Counted from the stretch's first letter, positions 25,517-34,769 are shown. The stretch: DNA of 37,959 nt from CAZCTC01 sp964501335 (GCA_964501335.1 CAZCTC010000075.1:1-37959); one strand, 5' to 3'. Made by a program: numbers and translations. The notes: generated by a model not told the origin, from the sequence alone.

Positions 25517-27064
25517 TTATCGGGAAGCGGTGTGTTGCGGTTCGGAATCTTCCAGCAGCAGCGTGTAATAGGGCCGGTGGTCGATCCAGTCGACGGGCCA
25601 GGTCTGAGAGAAATCGACCTCGCTCCAGTCGGCGACCGAGACGATCTTCAGGTTCAGGCATTCCGGATCGTCGCTGTAGACCCCTAAATGTTGATCGACG
25701 CGGAGCCACTGTCCCCCCAGAAAAACTTCCAGATAGGCGTGATTGGCGTAGGTGAGTTCTGTCCCGGCGGCCTGCTCGAAGTTGCAGCCCCAGGGCCGTT
25801 GCAGTTTGTTTTCATAGGGCAGGGTCTGATCGCCGTGATAGTAGATCGGGAAGATCGTCTGGATCATGCGGCAGGGGATGCCGGCGGCCCGGATCATGGA
25901 GCATTTGAGGGTGGCGACCGAGGTGCAGGTGCCGTGGACCCGTTCTTTGAACATGGAGTCGGCAAAATAATGGGTGCGCAGCAGTTCATCGACCGGGAGC
26001 GGATCGGTGTAGTTGCGTACCTTGACCGTTCCGGTCTCCAGGTAGGTGAAGTAGACCTCCGGAATGGAATAATCCAGATATTGGGCGGTGCTTTGATTGA
26101 CCCAGGAGAGGAGTTTTTGCACGGCCTGTACGTCGGTTTCGACCGGGGCGTCGTGGACGATTTTCCCGGCTTCGACTTCCATTGCTTCGTTGTAGTTTGT
26201 CCCGATTCCCGGCTTGAGGTAAGGCATCACGGCGGCGGGCAGATCTTGCAGGGGATAGGGCGCGGCGTTCAGAATGGCTTTGGTTTCGGGATAGAGTACG
26301 ATATCGAGCAGCGTGTAGCCGTCGGTGGTGGTGCGCCCCGCGGTGCGGACATCCTGATAGAGATCGTTCATGGCGGTCAGATCGAACGGTTGCTGCATTT
26401 TGATCCGGGCATGGACGGTGTAAGCAAACTCGCGCCGTTCGTCCCAGTCGCTGTCGGGTTTGCCGTCGCGATCTGAATCGGCCTTGAGCGGGTCGGTTCT
26501 GTATTTGACGACTTCGGCGTAGTCGCTCAGGGTGTCGCCGTCGCTGTCGGCCTGATGGGGATCCGAACCGATTCCGGTTTCCCGGCTGTCGGGCAGGCCG
26601 TCGCCGTCGCTGTCGGGGAGCGGTTTGAGTCCGGCGATGTAGGCGCGTTCATAATCCAGGCCGAAGACGCTGCCGCCGTTGAAGGCGTTGTCAAAGGTGG
26701 CGATGACCTGATAGCTCCCGGCGGGCAGGTGGACTTTGAAGCGTTGGGAGGTGCCGTCGAGTTGTTTCTCGAAGACCGTTTGGTTGTCGACATCGATCAC
26801 CGAGAGCCGAACGGTGCCCCACAGGTTCATGGTCCAGGCATTGAGCGTGACTTCTCGATCCATGGGAATGTCGAAATGCCAGACCTGGGCCGAATCGTTG
26901 CGGTTCATATAGGTGAAGGTGTAGAGATCTTCTGAAAAGAGGCCCAGTTCGGTCTTTGCGCTGTCGAGATTCCATTCAAAGAGGGCGCGGTAGCCGCTCA
27001 TGGCGGCGACGGCGAGGATCAGGATCAGCAGCGGAATTAAGAGTATTTTCAGTGTTTTCTTCAT
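25517..27064 (-). CDS. Membrane-anchored transglutaminase-like protein with Ca-type repeats
   Basis: The protein has 515 aa. An N-terminal TM or signal anchor covers residues 5-27. A beta-sandwich (about 45-140) precedes three thrombospondin-3/EF-like acidic repeats (about 150-210: DSDGDGLPDSRETG, DSDGDTLSDYAEV, DSDRDGKPDSD), which should bind calcium outside the cell. The C-terminal half is a transglutaminase-like cysteine-protease fold with Cys380 in HGTCTSVATLKC, His442 in YANHAYLEVF and Asp457 in WLRVDQH as the triad. It is likely a peptidase, amidase or cross-linking enzyme at the cell surface. It starts 11 nt after the STAND-TPR gene and is last in that operon. Confidence 0.8.
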   Translation of the reverse strand: MKKTLKILLIPLLILILAVAAMSGYRALFEWNLDSAKTELGLFSEDLYTFTYMNRNDSAQVWHFDIPMDREVTLNAWTMNLWGTVRLSVIDVDNQTVFEKQLDGTSQRFKVHLPAGSYQVIATFDNAFNGGSVFGLDYERAYIAGLKPLPDSDGDGLPDSRETGIGSDPHQADSDGDTLSDYAEVVKYRTDPLKADSDRDGKPDSDWDERREFAYTVHARIKMQQPFDLTAMNDLYQDVRTAGRTTTDGYTLLDIVLYPETKAILNAAPYPLQDLPAAVMPYLKPGIGTNYNEAMEVEAGKIVHDAPVETDVQAVQKLLSWVNQSTAQYLDYSIPEVYFTYLETGTVKVRNYTDPLPVDELLRTHYFADSMFKERVHGTCTSVATLKCSMIRAAGIPCRMIQTIFPIYYHGDQTLPYENKLQRPWGCNFEQAAGTELTYANHAYLEVFLGGQWLRVDQHLGVYSDDPECLNLKIVSVADWSEVDFSQTWPVDWIDHRPYYTLLLEDSEPQHTASR

Positions 27065-27075
27065 TGTAAAGTTGT

Positions 27076-30000
27076 TTAGGATTTTGATTTTTCTTCAAGG
27101 AAGGCCTGAAACGCGGGGTGTTCGCGAATGGGAGCGAAATCCGGGTCTTGCAGGGCTTGGGTCAGCCATTTTGTCTCGTCGGTCAGGGCGATCTCCAGGC
27201 ATTCCAGGGCTGTTTCGACATCGCCCTGGCGTGCAAAGCCCCCGGCGACAATGTAGGCCGCTTCGTTGCTGCCCCATTTTGAGCAGTGGATCTGTGAAAA
27301 ATTCTGTTGGGCCGCTTCGGGATCTCCGAGGATCAGGTGTGTGCGGCCGCACCAGGCATAGTAGTCGTTATTATCACCACCCCGGAAGAATTCGAGCGCA
27401 GCGGTGAAATCGGCCAGCGCCGCGGGATAATCTTCCAGATGGTAATGAAGGAGTCCTCGCTGATAATAGTGGTGGCTTTCGTTGGGATCCAGGCGGATCG
27501 CTTCGGTGAAGTCGGCCAGCGCTGCCGGATAATCCTGGAGTTCGTTGTAGATGCACCCACGCCGGTAGTAATCCACACTCCATTGGGAGCCGAGCTGGAT
27601 GGCTGCGGTTAAGTCGTTCAATGCTGCCGGATAATTTTTCAGTTCGGAGTAGAGATATCCCCGCCGGCCGTAATGAACTTCATTGTTCGGCTGGAGCCGG
27701 ATGGCTTCATTGAAGTCGGCCAGTGCCGTTAGATAATTTCTGACATCCCAGTCGCATCCGAGTGTGCCCCGAATGGAGTAATATTCAGCCTGGTCCGGTT
27801 GGAGCCGGATGGCTTTGGTGAAATCGGCCCAGGCCATGGGATAATCTTCAATATCGTAATGATAAATTTGTCCGCGCCGGTAGAAATTATCGGCATTGTT
27901 CGGCTGGAGCCGAATTGCTTTGATAAAATCAGTCAGCGCCGGAGCGCTATTGTTGTAATGGTAGCAGGATCCTCGCCAGCGATAGTGGTCTCCATTCTCC
28001 GGCTGGAGCCGGATGGCTTCGGTCAATTCGGTCCAGGCCGCCGGTTGGTCGTTGAGTTCGCGATAAATGCGGCCGCGCCAGTGATAGCTATCAGCATCGT
28101 TGGGATCGTGACGGATGGCTTCGGCAAGATCGGTCAGGGCGGCGGGATAATCCTTGAGTTCATAATGGCTGCGGCTGCGCCAGTGATAGTTCTGCCCTTC
28201 TTCCGGTTGCAGCCGGATCGCTTCTGTGAAATCGACCAGCGCGGCGGGGTAATCCTGGAGTTTGTGATTGCAGCGGCCGCGCCAGTAATAAGGGGTGCCT
28301 TCTTCATGGACGGCCTGGACGGCGGCGGTGAAATCGATCAACGCTGCGGAATAATCCCCGAGGCCGTAGTGGATGATCCCTCGCAAAAGAGCTTCGCAGT
28401 TTTCATCGGCCTGGATTTGAGCGGCCGGGCCGTGCCGGAAATAATTTTCTCCTTCGGGCTGAAGCCGGACGGCTTCCGTGAAATCGGCCAGCGCGGATGG
28501 ATAATCCCCGAGCCTGTAATCGATGTATCCGCGCCGGTAGTAGTTATACCCCTTTTGCGGCAGGAGCCGGATGGCCTTGGTGAAGTCGGCGAGCGCGGAT
28601 GGGTAGTCCTGGAGTTCGTCGGCGGCGCCTCCGCGCCAGTGATAGCTGTAACCATCATCGGGCTGGAGTCGGAGGGCTTCCGTGAAATCGGCCCGCGCCG
28701 CCCGGTAATCTTTGAGCGCGTACCGGCAGCGGCCGCGCCAGTGATAATTCCAGCCGTTCGGAGACTGGAGCCGGAGGGCCTCTGTGAAATCGGCCAGTGC
28801 TGCCGGATATTCTTTGAGCGCGTAATGGCAGCGGCCACGCCAGTGATAATGGCCGCCGTTTCCCGGTTGGAGTCGGGCCGCTTCCGTGAAATCAAGCCGG
28901 GCTCCGGCGTAATCTCCGACCTCGTAATGGATGTAGCCACAGAGTTCCATTGCCCGACAGCGAATTGGCTCGCTGAGGGGGGCGTAATTCCCCAGCTTTT
29001 TGAAGAAACGGCACAGGGCGGCCGGTTCAGCATCGAAGACTTTCAGGATCGCTTGGAGGTCGGCCCGCCAGTTCGCCAAATCGGGAGCGTGGGTTTCCTC
29101 GTCGATCTGTTCCAGCAGTGTTGTGAGTTCCGACAGGCTGCACCATGCTGTTTCGGTAGCGCTCCGGGAGCCATTTTCACAATCGCTTTGCAGGTTCAAC
29201 AACAGCGAGGTGAAAAGGTCCGGCAGCGAATTCAGCGGTTCCAGCGACAGCCGATGATAGATCCGTTCGGTTTCCAGGGCGCGCCAGCGGGGATCTCGTC
29301 GTTCTTCTGCTGGTGAAAGCGTTAGCTTTGTCTGTTGTTCCTGATAGTAATCATGGAATTGTTGATGCAACTGTTGCCATCGTTCCGGCGCGTGCAATTG
29401 CAAATATTGCCCCAACAGCTGCCGTACCTTTTCGTTATAGCGCCATCCGTAAACACACGGGCGCACAAAAGAGGTCTGAGTCAACCATTCAAAGGCGGCC
29501 ATGGCTGAATTGTCCGTGATCAAGGCCAGGATCTCTGGATTGAAGTAACGGGGGACGGCGGCGGCGAGCAGGGTTCCGCGCCAGTCGGGCGCGAGGTTGC
29601 GCAGAAAGTATTCCGCTGCCGTCTCGTCGGCTTCCGGGGTGCCGGTCACTGAGGTCAAAAAGGCCAACAGGGCCGGATTGCCTTCTGCCAGCCGGAGGAT
29701 GGGTTGCACGGTGGCTTCTTCGGTCTGTCCTCGCTGCCGCAGGTATTCGCCTGCTTCATCGTCCAGAAAGGGGGGAAGCTCATGGTGTAAAACCTGATCG
29801 ACAGGAACCCAGGATTGACTTAACGGCCGGCGTCCGATCATGACCAGATGTACCCAGTGGCTAAGGTTAATTAAATTTCCCTTCAGCATGCATTGGATTC
29901 CTTTGCGCAGTTGAGGGGCTGTATATTCGTAGTCATCCAATACCAGCACAACCCTTCGATGTTGCTCGATCAACAGGGACAAAGCTTCGGCAAAATGATC

Positions 30001-30525
30001 GCTCAACTCTGTTTCGGGGTCCAGCAACAGCAGCCTGTCGGCTTTATCGGTAATTTTTCGCTCGATATAAACTGTCAGGGCGCTTTTTTCTTCGAGTTCG
30101 GATTCGACCATGCTTTGGGCGGCAAAGTCCAGCCGGCTCTGAGGGGCGCGGGGATCGGCTGCGATCTCCGCTTTAAGTTCGCCATATCTGCGATAGCGTT
30201 CGTTGAATGCTTTGAAATTTTCCGGGTTGGTTTTTTCCAGTTCTCCGGCCCAGCAGAGCAGCACTTCCAAAAGGGTGCGCTGATCGGCGCCGGCGATTGC
30301 TGTCAAGGCCTGACTGTCCAGAGGAAAGCGTTTGTATTGTTCCAGCAGGGCGGTTTTGCCGACTCCAGCCGGGCCCGAGATATCGACGATTTTGGGCCGA
30401 AGCCACCAGGGATCTACATTTATTCTTCCAAAATAAGTTAGTTGTCTGGCGCGTCCGACGAAAATTACATCAGAGTTGTCGGTTTGTTGTTGTTGAAAAT
30501 CCTGAATGTTGGAAGTTTCTGTCAT
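27076..30525 (-). CDS. STAND-type NTPase with about 16 TPRs
   Basis: The protein has 1149 aa. An N-terminal P-loop ATPase has VIFVGR, Walker A GPAGVGKT (51-58), Walker B RVVLVLDD (Asp197-Asp198) and a later RLAEGNPALL that resembles the GxP/winged-helix region of STAND ATPases. Residues about 300-520 are helical. From about 525 to 1050 run some 16 TPRs of about 34 residues with nearly constant wording (YHWRGRCHY-L-DYPAALADFTEAIRLQP), then a short helical tail. There is no recognisable N-terminal effector domain. STAND proteins act as ligand-gated switches, so the TPRs probably sense a partner or signal. It begins 1 nt after the TPR-HEAT gene, so coexpression is nearly certain. Confidence 0.85.
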   Translation of the reverse strand: MTETSNIQDFQQQQTDNSDVIFVGRARQLTYFGRINVDPWWLRPKIVDISGPAGVGKTALLEQYKRFPLDSQALTAIAGADQRTLLEVLLCWAGELEKTNPENFKAFNERYRRYGELKAEIAADPRAPQSRLDFAAQSMVESELEEKSALTVYIERKITDKADRLLLLDPETELSDHFAEALSLLIEQHRRVVLVLDDYEYTAPQLRKGIQCMLKGNLINLSHWVHLVMIGRRPLSQSWVPVDQVLHHELPPFLDDEAGEYLRQRGQTEEATVQPILRLAEGNPALLAFLTSVTGTPEADETAAEYFLRNLAPDWRGTLLAAAVPRYFNPEILALITDNSAMAAFEWLTQTSFVRPCVYGWRYNEKVRQLLGQYLQLHAPERWQQLHQQFHDYYQEQQTKLTLSPAEERRDPRWRALETERIYHRLSLEPLNSLPDLFTSLLLNLQSDCENGSRSATETAWCSLSELTTLLEQIDEETHAPDLANWRADLQAILKVFDAEPAALCRFFKKLGNYAPLSEPIRCRAMELCGYIHYEVGDYAGARLDFTEAARLQPGNGGHYHWRGRCHYALKEYPAALADFTEALRLQSPNGWNYHWRGRCRYALKDYRAARADFTEALRLQPDDGYSYHWRGGAADELQDYPSALADFTKAIRLLPQKGYNYYRRGYIDYRLGDYPSALADFTEAVRLQPEGENYFRHGPAAQIQADENCEALLRGIIHYGLGDYSAALIDFTAAVQAVHEEGTPYYWRGRCNHKLQDYPAALVDFTEAIRLQPEEGQNYHWRSRSHYELKDYPAALTDLAEAIRHDPNDADSYHWRGRIYRELNDQPAAWTELTEAIRLQPENGDHYRWRGSCYHYNNSAPALTDFIKAIRLQPNNADNFYRRGQIYHYDIEDYPMAWADFTKAIRLQPDQAEYYSIRGTLGCDWDVRNYLTALADFNEAIRLQPNNEVHYGRRGYLYSELKNYPAALNDLTAAIQLGSQWSVDYYRRGCIYNELQDYPAALADFTEAIRLDPNESHHYYQRGLLHYHLEDYPAALADFTAALEFFRGGDNNDYYAWCGRTHLILGDPEAAQQNFSQIHCSKWGSNEAAYIVAGGFARQGDVETALECLEIALTDETKWLTQALQDPDFAPIREHPAFQAFLEEKSKS

Positions 30526-30526
30526 G

Positions 30527-33403
30527 TTACAATTCGCGTTTAAGTTCTTCTCTGCTTATCGGCAGGCCGTAGATCTTCAGCAGATCGTGGCGATATTTCC
30601 AGAAGGGATTGTGATGGATCAGGGCCTTCAGGACGGAACGTTGAAGGTTGGTCAGCATGGCAAGATCGCGGAGGGCCGGGGACTGCGGCTTTCCGTAATT
30701 TACATGATATTTGCCATCGTCATCACGGCCCCGGGCGGTGCTTTGGGGCTGGATCCGGCCGTCGTTGAAGACGATATCGAGCAGAATTTCGGCCAGCTCC
30801 AGGCTTTGATCGGGATCGTCGAGGGCCGGCAGGATTTCCAGCAGGGCAGTGACGGCGCGGGCTTCATCTAATTTGGAGAAGGCCCGCAGGCCGGTCATAA
30901 AGGTGGTGGGCCGGTTGTCGTAGTAATTTAAGTGTTCGTCGTAGGAGGGCTCTTTGCGCAGGTCTATCATTCGGCGGGTTAGCGATTGGACGGCGAAGTC
31001 GGGCGCGGCGGTGCGAGTGCGTTGGAGCAGGGCGGCGGCGGCGAAGAAGCCGGCGCCGGGGTTCGGTCCAGAGATCCAGCCGGCGAAGAACCGGCAGCTT
31101 TCGGGTCCGTCGTCCAGGAGATTGTCGAGGGCGCGGATCAGGGCGATCTGCATTTCAGGGGCGGCGGTTTTTTCCAGCCGGGAGCGGAGCGGCGGTGCGA
31201 TCTCTCCGGCCCGACCGGTCAAGGCGGCGAGCAGGTAGAGCACCATGTGGCGGTTTTCGGGGTCATCCGATTCGAGCAATTTGAAATAGAGGTCGATCCC
31301 GGCTTCGAGTGCGTGGTGCAGGTCGGCTTTGATAGCTATCTCGCGCTGGATGGCAGTTTCCAAGGTTCGGCCGTCTTTGGCCAGAATTCCGCGCCATATC
31401 TCCTGATCTTTTTCCTCGCGGGCGTGAACGATCAAATAGCCGGTTCCTTCGGCGGCCAAGATCAGGAAATCCAGCAGTTCCAGCTCTTTTTGGGGATCGC
31501 CGGTCTGAGCCAGCATTCGGAGCATAAAGGGGACTACGCAGGCAGTGGCCTCGTAGATGGTGCCCTGGTGGATGACGCTGCCGAAAAGTTCCTGCCAGCC
31601 CATCTCGCGGATTTCGGGATCGTCGGAGAGGAGCAGCCGCAGTTGCGCCGGCACATCGTCGGCGGGGCCGTAGGCATGGTGGACGGCGTGCCAGTCGATG
31701 GCGTCGAGCCCATCCAGCAGTGCGGCGCGTTCCGGCGGGAGTGGGGCGGCCAGGGCGGCTTCGCGTTGGGCGGAGCGGGATTGCTCCCGGATCTCCGGTT
31801 CACGGGCGGCCATTTCTTTGGATCGTTCGAAGAGTTCGAGCATCATTTTGGACTGGGGGGCGTCGGGGCCCAGGGCTTCCACGGTGGCCTGGGCCAGCCG
31901 TTCCTGAAGCGGCAGGGCGGCGGCCGGGCCATATTCCTGGTGGTAGAGGAGAAAAAGCTCGGACTGAGCCTGGAGGCTTTGGATGTGGCTTGCTCCCAGC
32001 CGGCTGATGTGGATGTCGGCGATGCGCTGGTAGAGGGGGAGAACGGCGCTGGGATGGCCGCGCTTTTTTTCGATATCGGCCAGCAATTTGAGCAGGGGGA
32101 CCAGTTCCAGATCGGCAGGGCCCAACACCTGTTCTTGAAGGGCCAGCGCCCGGGTGAGATAATCGTGAGCTTCTTCAAAGAAACCGTCTGCGTCGGCCTC
32201 TCGGGCCTGTTCGATCAGATCGTCGGCTTCTTTTAAGGCGGCGAGTTCGGCGGCTGAGCGTGGAGGCTGGTTGAGTTGTTCTTCCAGCCGGACGAGCAGG
32301 CGATGCAGTTCAGCGGCCGCTTTTTCGGGGTCTTGATGCGCGCCCGGCATCCAGTTGAAGGATTGGTCCTGTTCGGGATCGGCTGCTGCTTCCAGAGCGG
32401 TGAGAGATTGATGCAGCGGCATGGCTTCGGTCATGACGGCGGGGTCGCCTTGCTGGGACAGCGTTCCCAGCAGAGAGACCAGTTTGCGCAGCGCCCGGAT
32501 GGTTTCGGGATGGCGCGCGCCCCAGATTTTTTCGCGGATGATGAGAGCCCGGGTGTAAAGCCGGCGGGCTTCGATCAGCCGATGGGTATGTTTGTAGCAA
32601 TCGCCCAGGTTGGACAGCGTGAGGGCGGTCATGGGGGAGTGGTGGCCGAAGATCCGTTCGTGCAGGGTTAGAGAGCGTTCCAGGATCGGGATGGCTACGT
32701 CGTCTTGTTTCAAATCGGCGAAGGCGGTGGCCAGATTGTTGAGGCTGCGGGCCGTGTCGGGGTGGTCGGGGCCTTTCAGTTTTTGAGTGATTTCCAGGGC
32801 GCGGGTGTAGGCCTGACGGGCCAGCTCGCGCGTTTCCGGTTGGCGCATCCAGGTGAGGCCCAGGGCATTGTAGACGCGGGCCGTGATGGGATGTTCCTCT
32901 CCCCAGCGCCGGGTGCAGCGTTCCAACAGCTCTTGAAGGAGGGGCAGGGCCTGCTGGGATTTCGTGAGGTACCCCTGCATCAGGGCCAGAATCAATTCGC
33001 TTTCGATCGTGGCGGGATCGTCAGGGCCCAGCGTTTCCAGGCGCATTTCCAGGGCCTGGTTGATCTTTTCGATTCCGGCGTCGAATTCGCCCTGATCGAA
33101 GAGCATCTCTCCCAGGGCTTGAAGTGTTTCCGCGACTTCGGGGGAGGGGGAGCCGAAGAATCTCGGCCGGATTTCCAGGGCTTTGTCCAGCCAGCTGCGG
33201 GCTGTAGTGTAGTCACCGCGCTGGGAGGCGATTTTGCCCAGGCCCTGCCAGCAGCGGGAAACCGGTTGCCCTCGAAGGGCCGGCATTTTTTCATAACAGG
33301 CCAGGGCTTCTTCGTAATGGTGTTGGGCCGTGGTATAGTCTCCCCGGTCCTCGGCCTGTCGGGCCTGCGCGAGCAGTTCATCGGCTAAGTCGTCTGTGGT
33401 CAT
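30527..33403 (-). CDS. TPR-HEAT repeat protein
   Basis: The protein has 958 aa from ATG 33403; the frame continues to 33448 but into a dispersed repeat, and no good Shine-Dalgarno is visible for either start. Residues about 1-330 are kinesin-light-chain-type TPRs (ALEIRPRFFGSPSPEVAETL, TLHERIFGHHSPMTALTLSN). A second TPR block lies at about 395-545. From about 560 a HEAT-like domain begins with IDWHAVHHAYGPADDVPAQL and HQGTIYEATACVVPFMLRML, a form I know from large repeat proteins of unknown role. No catalytic motif is seen. It is soluble and probably a scaffold or sensor. It is the first gene of the operon with the STAND ATPase and transglutaminase-like protein. Confidence 0.82.
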   Translation of the reverse strand: MTTDDLADELLAQARQAEDRGDYTTAQHHYEEALACYEKMPALRGQPVSRCWQGLGKIASQRGDYTTARSWLDKALEIRPRFFGSPSPEVAETLQALGEMLFDQGEFDAGIEKINQALEMRLETLGPDDPATIESELILALMQGYLTKSQQALPLLQELLERCTRRWGEEHPITARVYNALGLTWMRQPETRELARQAYTRALEITQKLKGPDHPDTARSLNNLATAFADLKQDDVAIPILERSLTLHERIFGHHSPMTALTLSNLGDCYKHTHRLIEARRLYTRALIIREKIWGARHPETIRALRKLVSLLGTLSQQGDPAVMTEAMPLHQSLTALEAAADPEQDQSFNWMPGAHQDPEKAAAELHRLLVRLEEQLNQPPRSAAELAALKEADDLIEQAREADADGFFEEAHDYLTRALALQEQVLGPADLELVPLLKLLADIEKKRGHPSAVLPLYQRIADIHISRLGASHIQSLQAQSELFLLYHQEYGPAAALPLQERLAQATVEALGPDAPQSKMMLELFERSKEMAAREPEIREQSRSAQREAALAAPLPPERAALLDGLDAIDWHAVHHAYGPADDVPAQLRLLLSDDPEIREMGWQELFGSVIHQGTIYEATACVVPFMLRMLAQTGDPQKELELLDFLILAAEGTGYLIVHAREEKDQEIWRGILAKDGRTLETAIQREIAIKADLHHALEAGIDLYFKLLESDDPENRHMVLYLLAALTGRAGEIAPPLRSRLEKTAAPEMQIALIRALDNLLDDGPESCRFFAGWISGPNPGAGFFAAAALLQRTRTAAPDFAVQSLTRRMIDLRKEPSYDEHLNYYDNRPTTFMTGLRAFSKLDEARAVTALLEILPALDDPDQSLELAEILLDIVFNDGRIQPQSTARGRDDDGKYHVNYGKPQSPALRDLAMLTNLQRSVLKALIHHNPFWKYRHDLLKIYGLPISREELKREL

Positions 33404-33440
33404 GTAAGCAATTGTGCCGCAGCTTGCCGTTTTGGCAAGT

Positions 33441-33521
33441 GGCGGCACACCGAAGGATGAAGAAGAGAAGAGATTTCACCACAGAGGCACAGAGATCACA
33501 GAGAAGAGGAGAGGAGATTTT
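33441..33521 (+). repeat. 81-bp CACAGAG-type repeat, copy 2
   Basis: It is the partner of 24186-24266, in the same orientation, 9255 bp away. A shorter fragment (ACCACAGAGCAACTGTGAT) is at 37903-37923. Confidence 0.85.
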
Positions 33522-33635
33522 TTGAAACGTAATGATTTGTTGTTCAGAGGCAACGGTCCGGTGCGGTTTCGATAAAGGTATGTAAACAGGGGGTGGGATT
33601 TTGAGAGCGTCGCCGGGGCGGCTCTGGAAAAGACA

Positions 33636-33671
33636 ATGTTTTCGCGCGCATTCTGATGCGCGCGAAAACAT
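33636..33671 (-). repeat. Dispersed hairpin element, copy 9
   Basis: A 16-bp perfect stem (33636-33651 with 33656-33671) has loop TCTG on +. The core is CGCGCGCAT/ATGCGCGCG. The flanks point to the minus strand, with GCGGGACGTTAC at the far end near 33730. Confidence 0.85.
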
Positions 33672-33814
33672 AAACAAAAAACTCTCTCCCCCTATCCTGC
33701 GCGGCATATCTTATGAGGAAGGCATCATTTGCGGGACGTTACAAGGCCGGGGCGGCTCTGAAAGATGAAAATGGGTTTCAGGGCCATCTTGTTGGCCCTC
33801 ATCCTCCCCCTGGC

Positions 33815-33892
33815 CCCCTCCTTCCCCCAACGAACATGTGGGAACGGGGAACCGGTTTCCGAATGACGACTATTTTGTGGGGGAAGGAGGGG
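33815..33892. repeat. Second palindromic element class
   Basis: CCCCTCCTTCCCCCA at 33815-33829 and TGGGGGAAGGAGGGG at 33878-33892 form a perfect 15-bp inverted repeat. Similar C-rich/G-rich arms (CCCCCTCTCCC, GGGAGAGGGGG) bound the inserts within the two following 159-bp units. Confidence 0.75.
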
Positions 33893-34261
33893 TAAGAAGG
33901 CGCGTCGCCGGGGCGATTCTGGAAAAGGTCCATGTTTTGGTGCGGCCCTCACCCCCTGCCCCCTCTCCCATGTTTTGTTGTTAAGCAGCGACGCGATTCG
34001 AGTGGATGCGTTTTGGGGTATAACCGCGAACGATACGGGAGGGAGAGGGGGTAAGAAGGCGCGTCGCCGGGGCGATTCTGGAAAAGGTCCATGTTTTGGT
34101 GCGGCCCTCACCCCCTGCCCCCTCTCCCATGTTTTGTTGTTAAGCAGCGACGCGATTCGAGTGGATGCGTTTTGGGGTATAACCGCGAACGATACGGGAG
34201 GGAGAGGGGGTAAGAAGGCGCGTCGCTGGGGCGATTCTGGAAAAGGTCCATGTTTTGGTGC
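33893..34261. repeat. 159-bp tandem repeat, 2.3 units
   Basis: The sequence starting CGCGTCGCCGGGGCGATTCT occurs at 33901, 34060 and 34219 (the last with one change), a period of 159. Units 1 and 2 are almost identical. Each carries the left arm of the hairpin (ATGTTTTGGTGCG) followed by a C-rich/G-rich palindromic insert; the third continues into the intact hairpin. Confidence 0.92.
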
Positions 34262-34285
34262 GCCTTCTGAGGCGCACCAAAACAT
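34250..34285 (-). repeat. Dispersed hairpin element, copy 10
   Basis: A 15-bp perfect stem (34250-34264 with 34271-34285) plus a T-A pair closes loop TCTG on +. Its left arm is the intact version of the interrupted arms in the preceding tandem units. The flanks point to the minus strand. Confidence 0.85.
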
Positions 34286-34383
34286 AAACAAAAAAACTCT
34301 TTCCCCATCCTGCGCGGCGTTTCTGACCGGGAAAAGATCATTTGCGGGACGTTACAAGGCCGGGGCACCCTGAAAGCGGAGAG

Positions 34384-34698
34384 CTATCCCTGTTGCGGCG
34401 GTTGATAGTCTTTAAAAAGCATTTCAAAGTAAGGAAAGGGTCCCAGGGGAATCATTTCAAAGTCGATGAATTTCTCACGGACGAAGGGCAATTCATCCAG
34501 GGCTTTTCGCGCTTCGTCAACATTGTCACATTCAAGGATAAAGACGACTCCCAGACGACGATCCCGGCAATTGTACATCTCTCGAACCGGGCCTTCTTTG
34601 TACAGCTTCCAGGCACACTTTACTTCTGCTTCAAGATAGGGTTTTATTTTCTCAGGGGTTGTTTGAGGAGCGACTTTGGCGACGGCTAAAATCTTCAT
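34384..34698 (-). CDS. Small dimeric alpha/beta-barrel protein (muconolactone isomerase-like)
   Basis: The protein has 104 aa. AAAAAGGAGCTTGAA precedes ATG 34698. It opens with the strand MKILAVAKV, has EAEVKCAWKLYKEGPVREMY in the middle, VVFILECDNVDEARKALDELPFV as the second beta-alpha unit, and ends PYFEMLF. The pattern fits the YciI / muconolactone delta-isomerase-like dimeric alpha/beta barrel. Many members have no known reaction. It lies downstream of the AraC-type regulator on the same strand, 176 bp away, and may be regulated by it. Confidence 0.75.
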   Translation of the reverse strand: MKILAVAKVAPQTTPEKIKPYLEAEVKCAWKLYKEGPVREMYNCRDRRLGVVFILECDNVDEARKALDELPFVREKFIDFEMIPLGPFPYFEMLFKDYQPPQQG

Positions 34699-34747
34699 TT
34701 CAAGCTCCTTTTTTGTGATTGAATTTAACGGAAATTTTTTACGTCTG

Positions 34748-34769
34748 GCGGTGCAATTTGAGTGAATTA
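34748..34769 (+). repeat. 22-bp direct repeat left of the AraC gene
   Basis: GCGGTGCAATTTGAGTGAAT plus TA recurs at 36012-36033 with one substitution. The pair brackets the regulator gene and hairpin copy 11. Confidence 0.6.

Larger units (their letters stand above)
33404..34383. other. 980-bp gene-free repeat region
   Basis: From left to right: an 81-bp CACAGAG repeat, hairpin copy 9, a palindromic C-rich/G-rich element (about 33795-33892), two full 159-bp tandem units and a third partial one, and hairpin copy 10. Open frames here lie across repeats on both strands and show no protein family. Confidence 0.85.

Noticed and set aside
25517..33403. Known phage-defence system (Avs or bNACHT type)
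   Set aside because: The STAND protein lacks a fused nuclease or other effector domain, and the neighbours do not match a described system, so no name is given.
33893..34261. CRISPR array
   Set aside because: The repeat period is 159 bp, there are only two full units, and no variable spacers or cas genes exist.
33725..34373. Open frames on both strands in the tandem-repeat region
   Set aside because: They translate the 159-bp repeats and hairpins, repeat themselves, and show no recognisable domain or ribosome-binding site.
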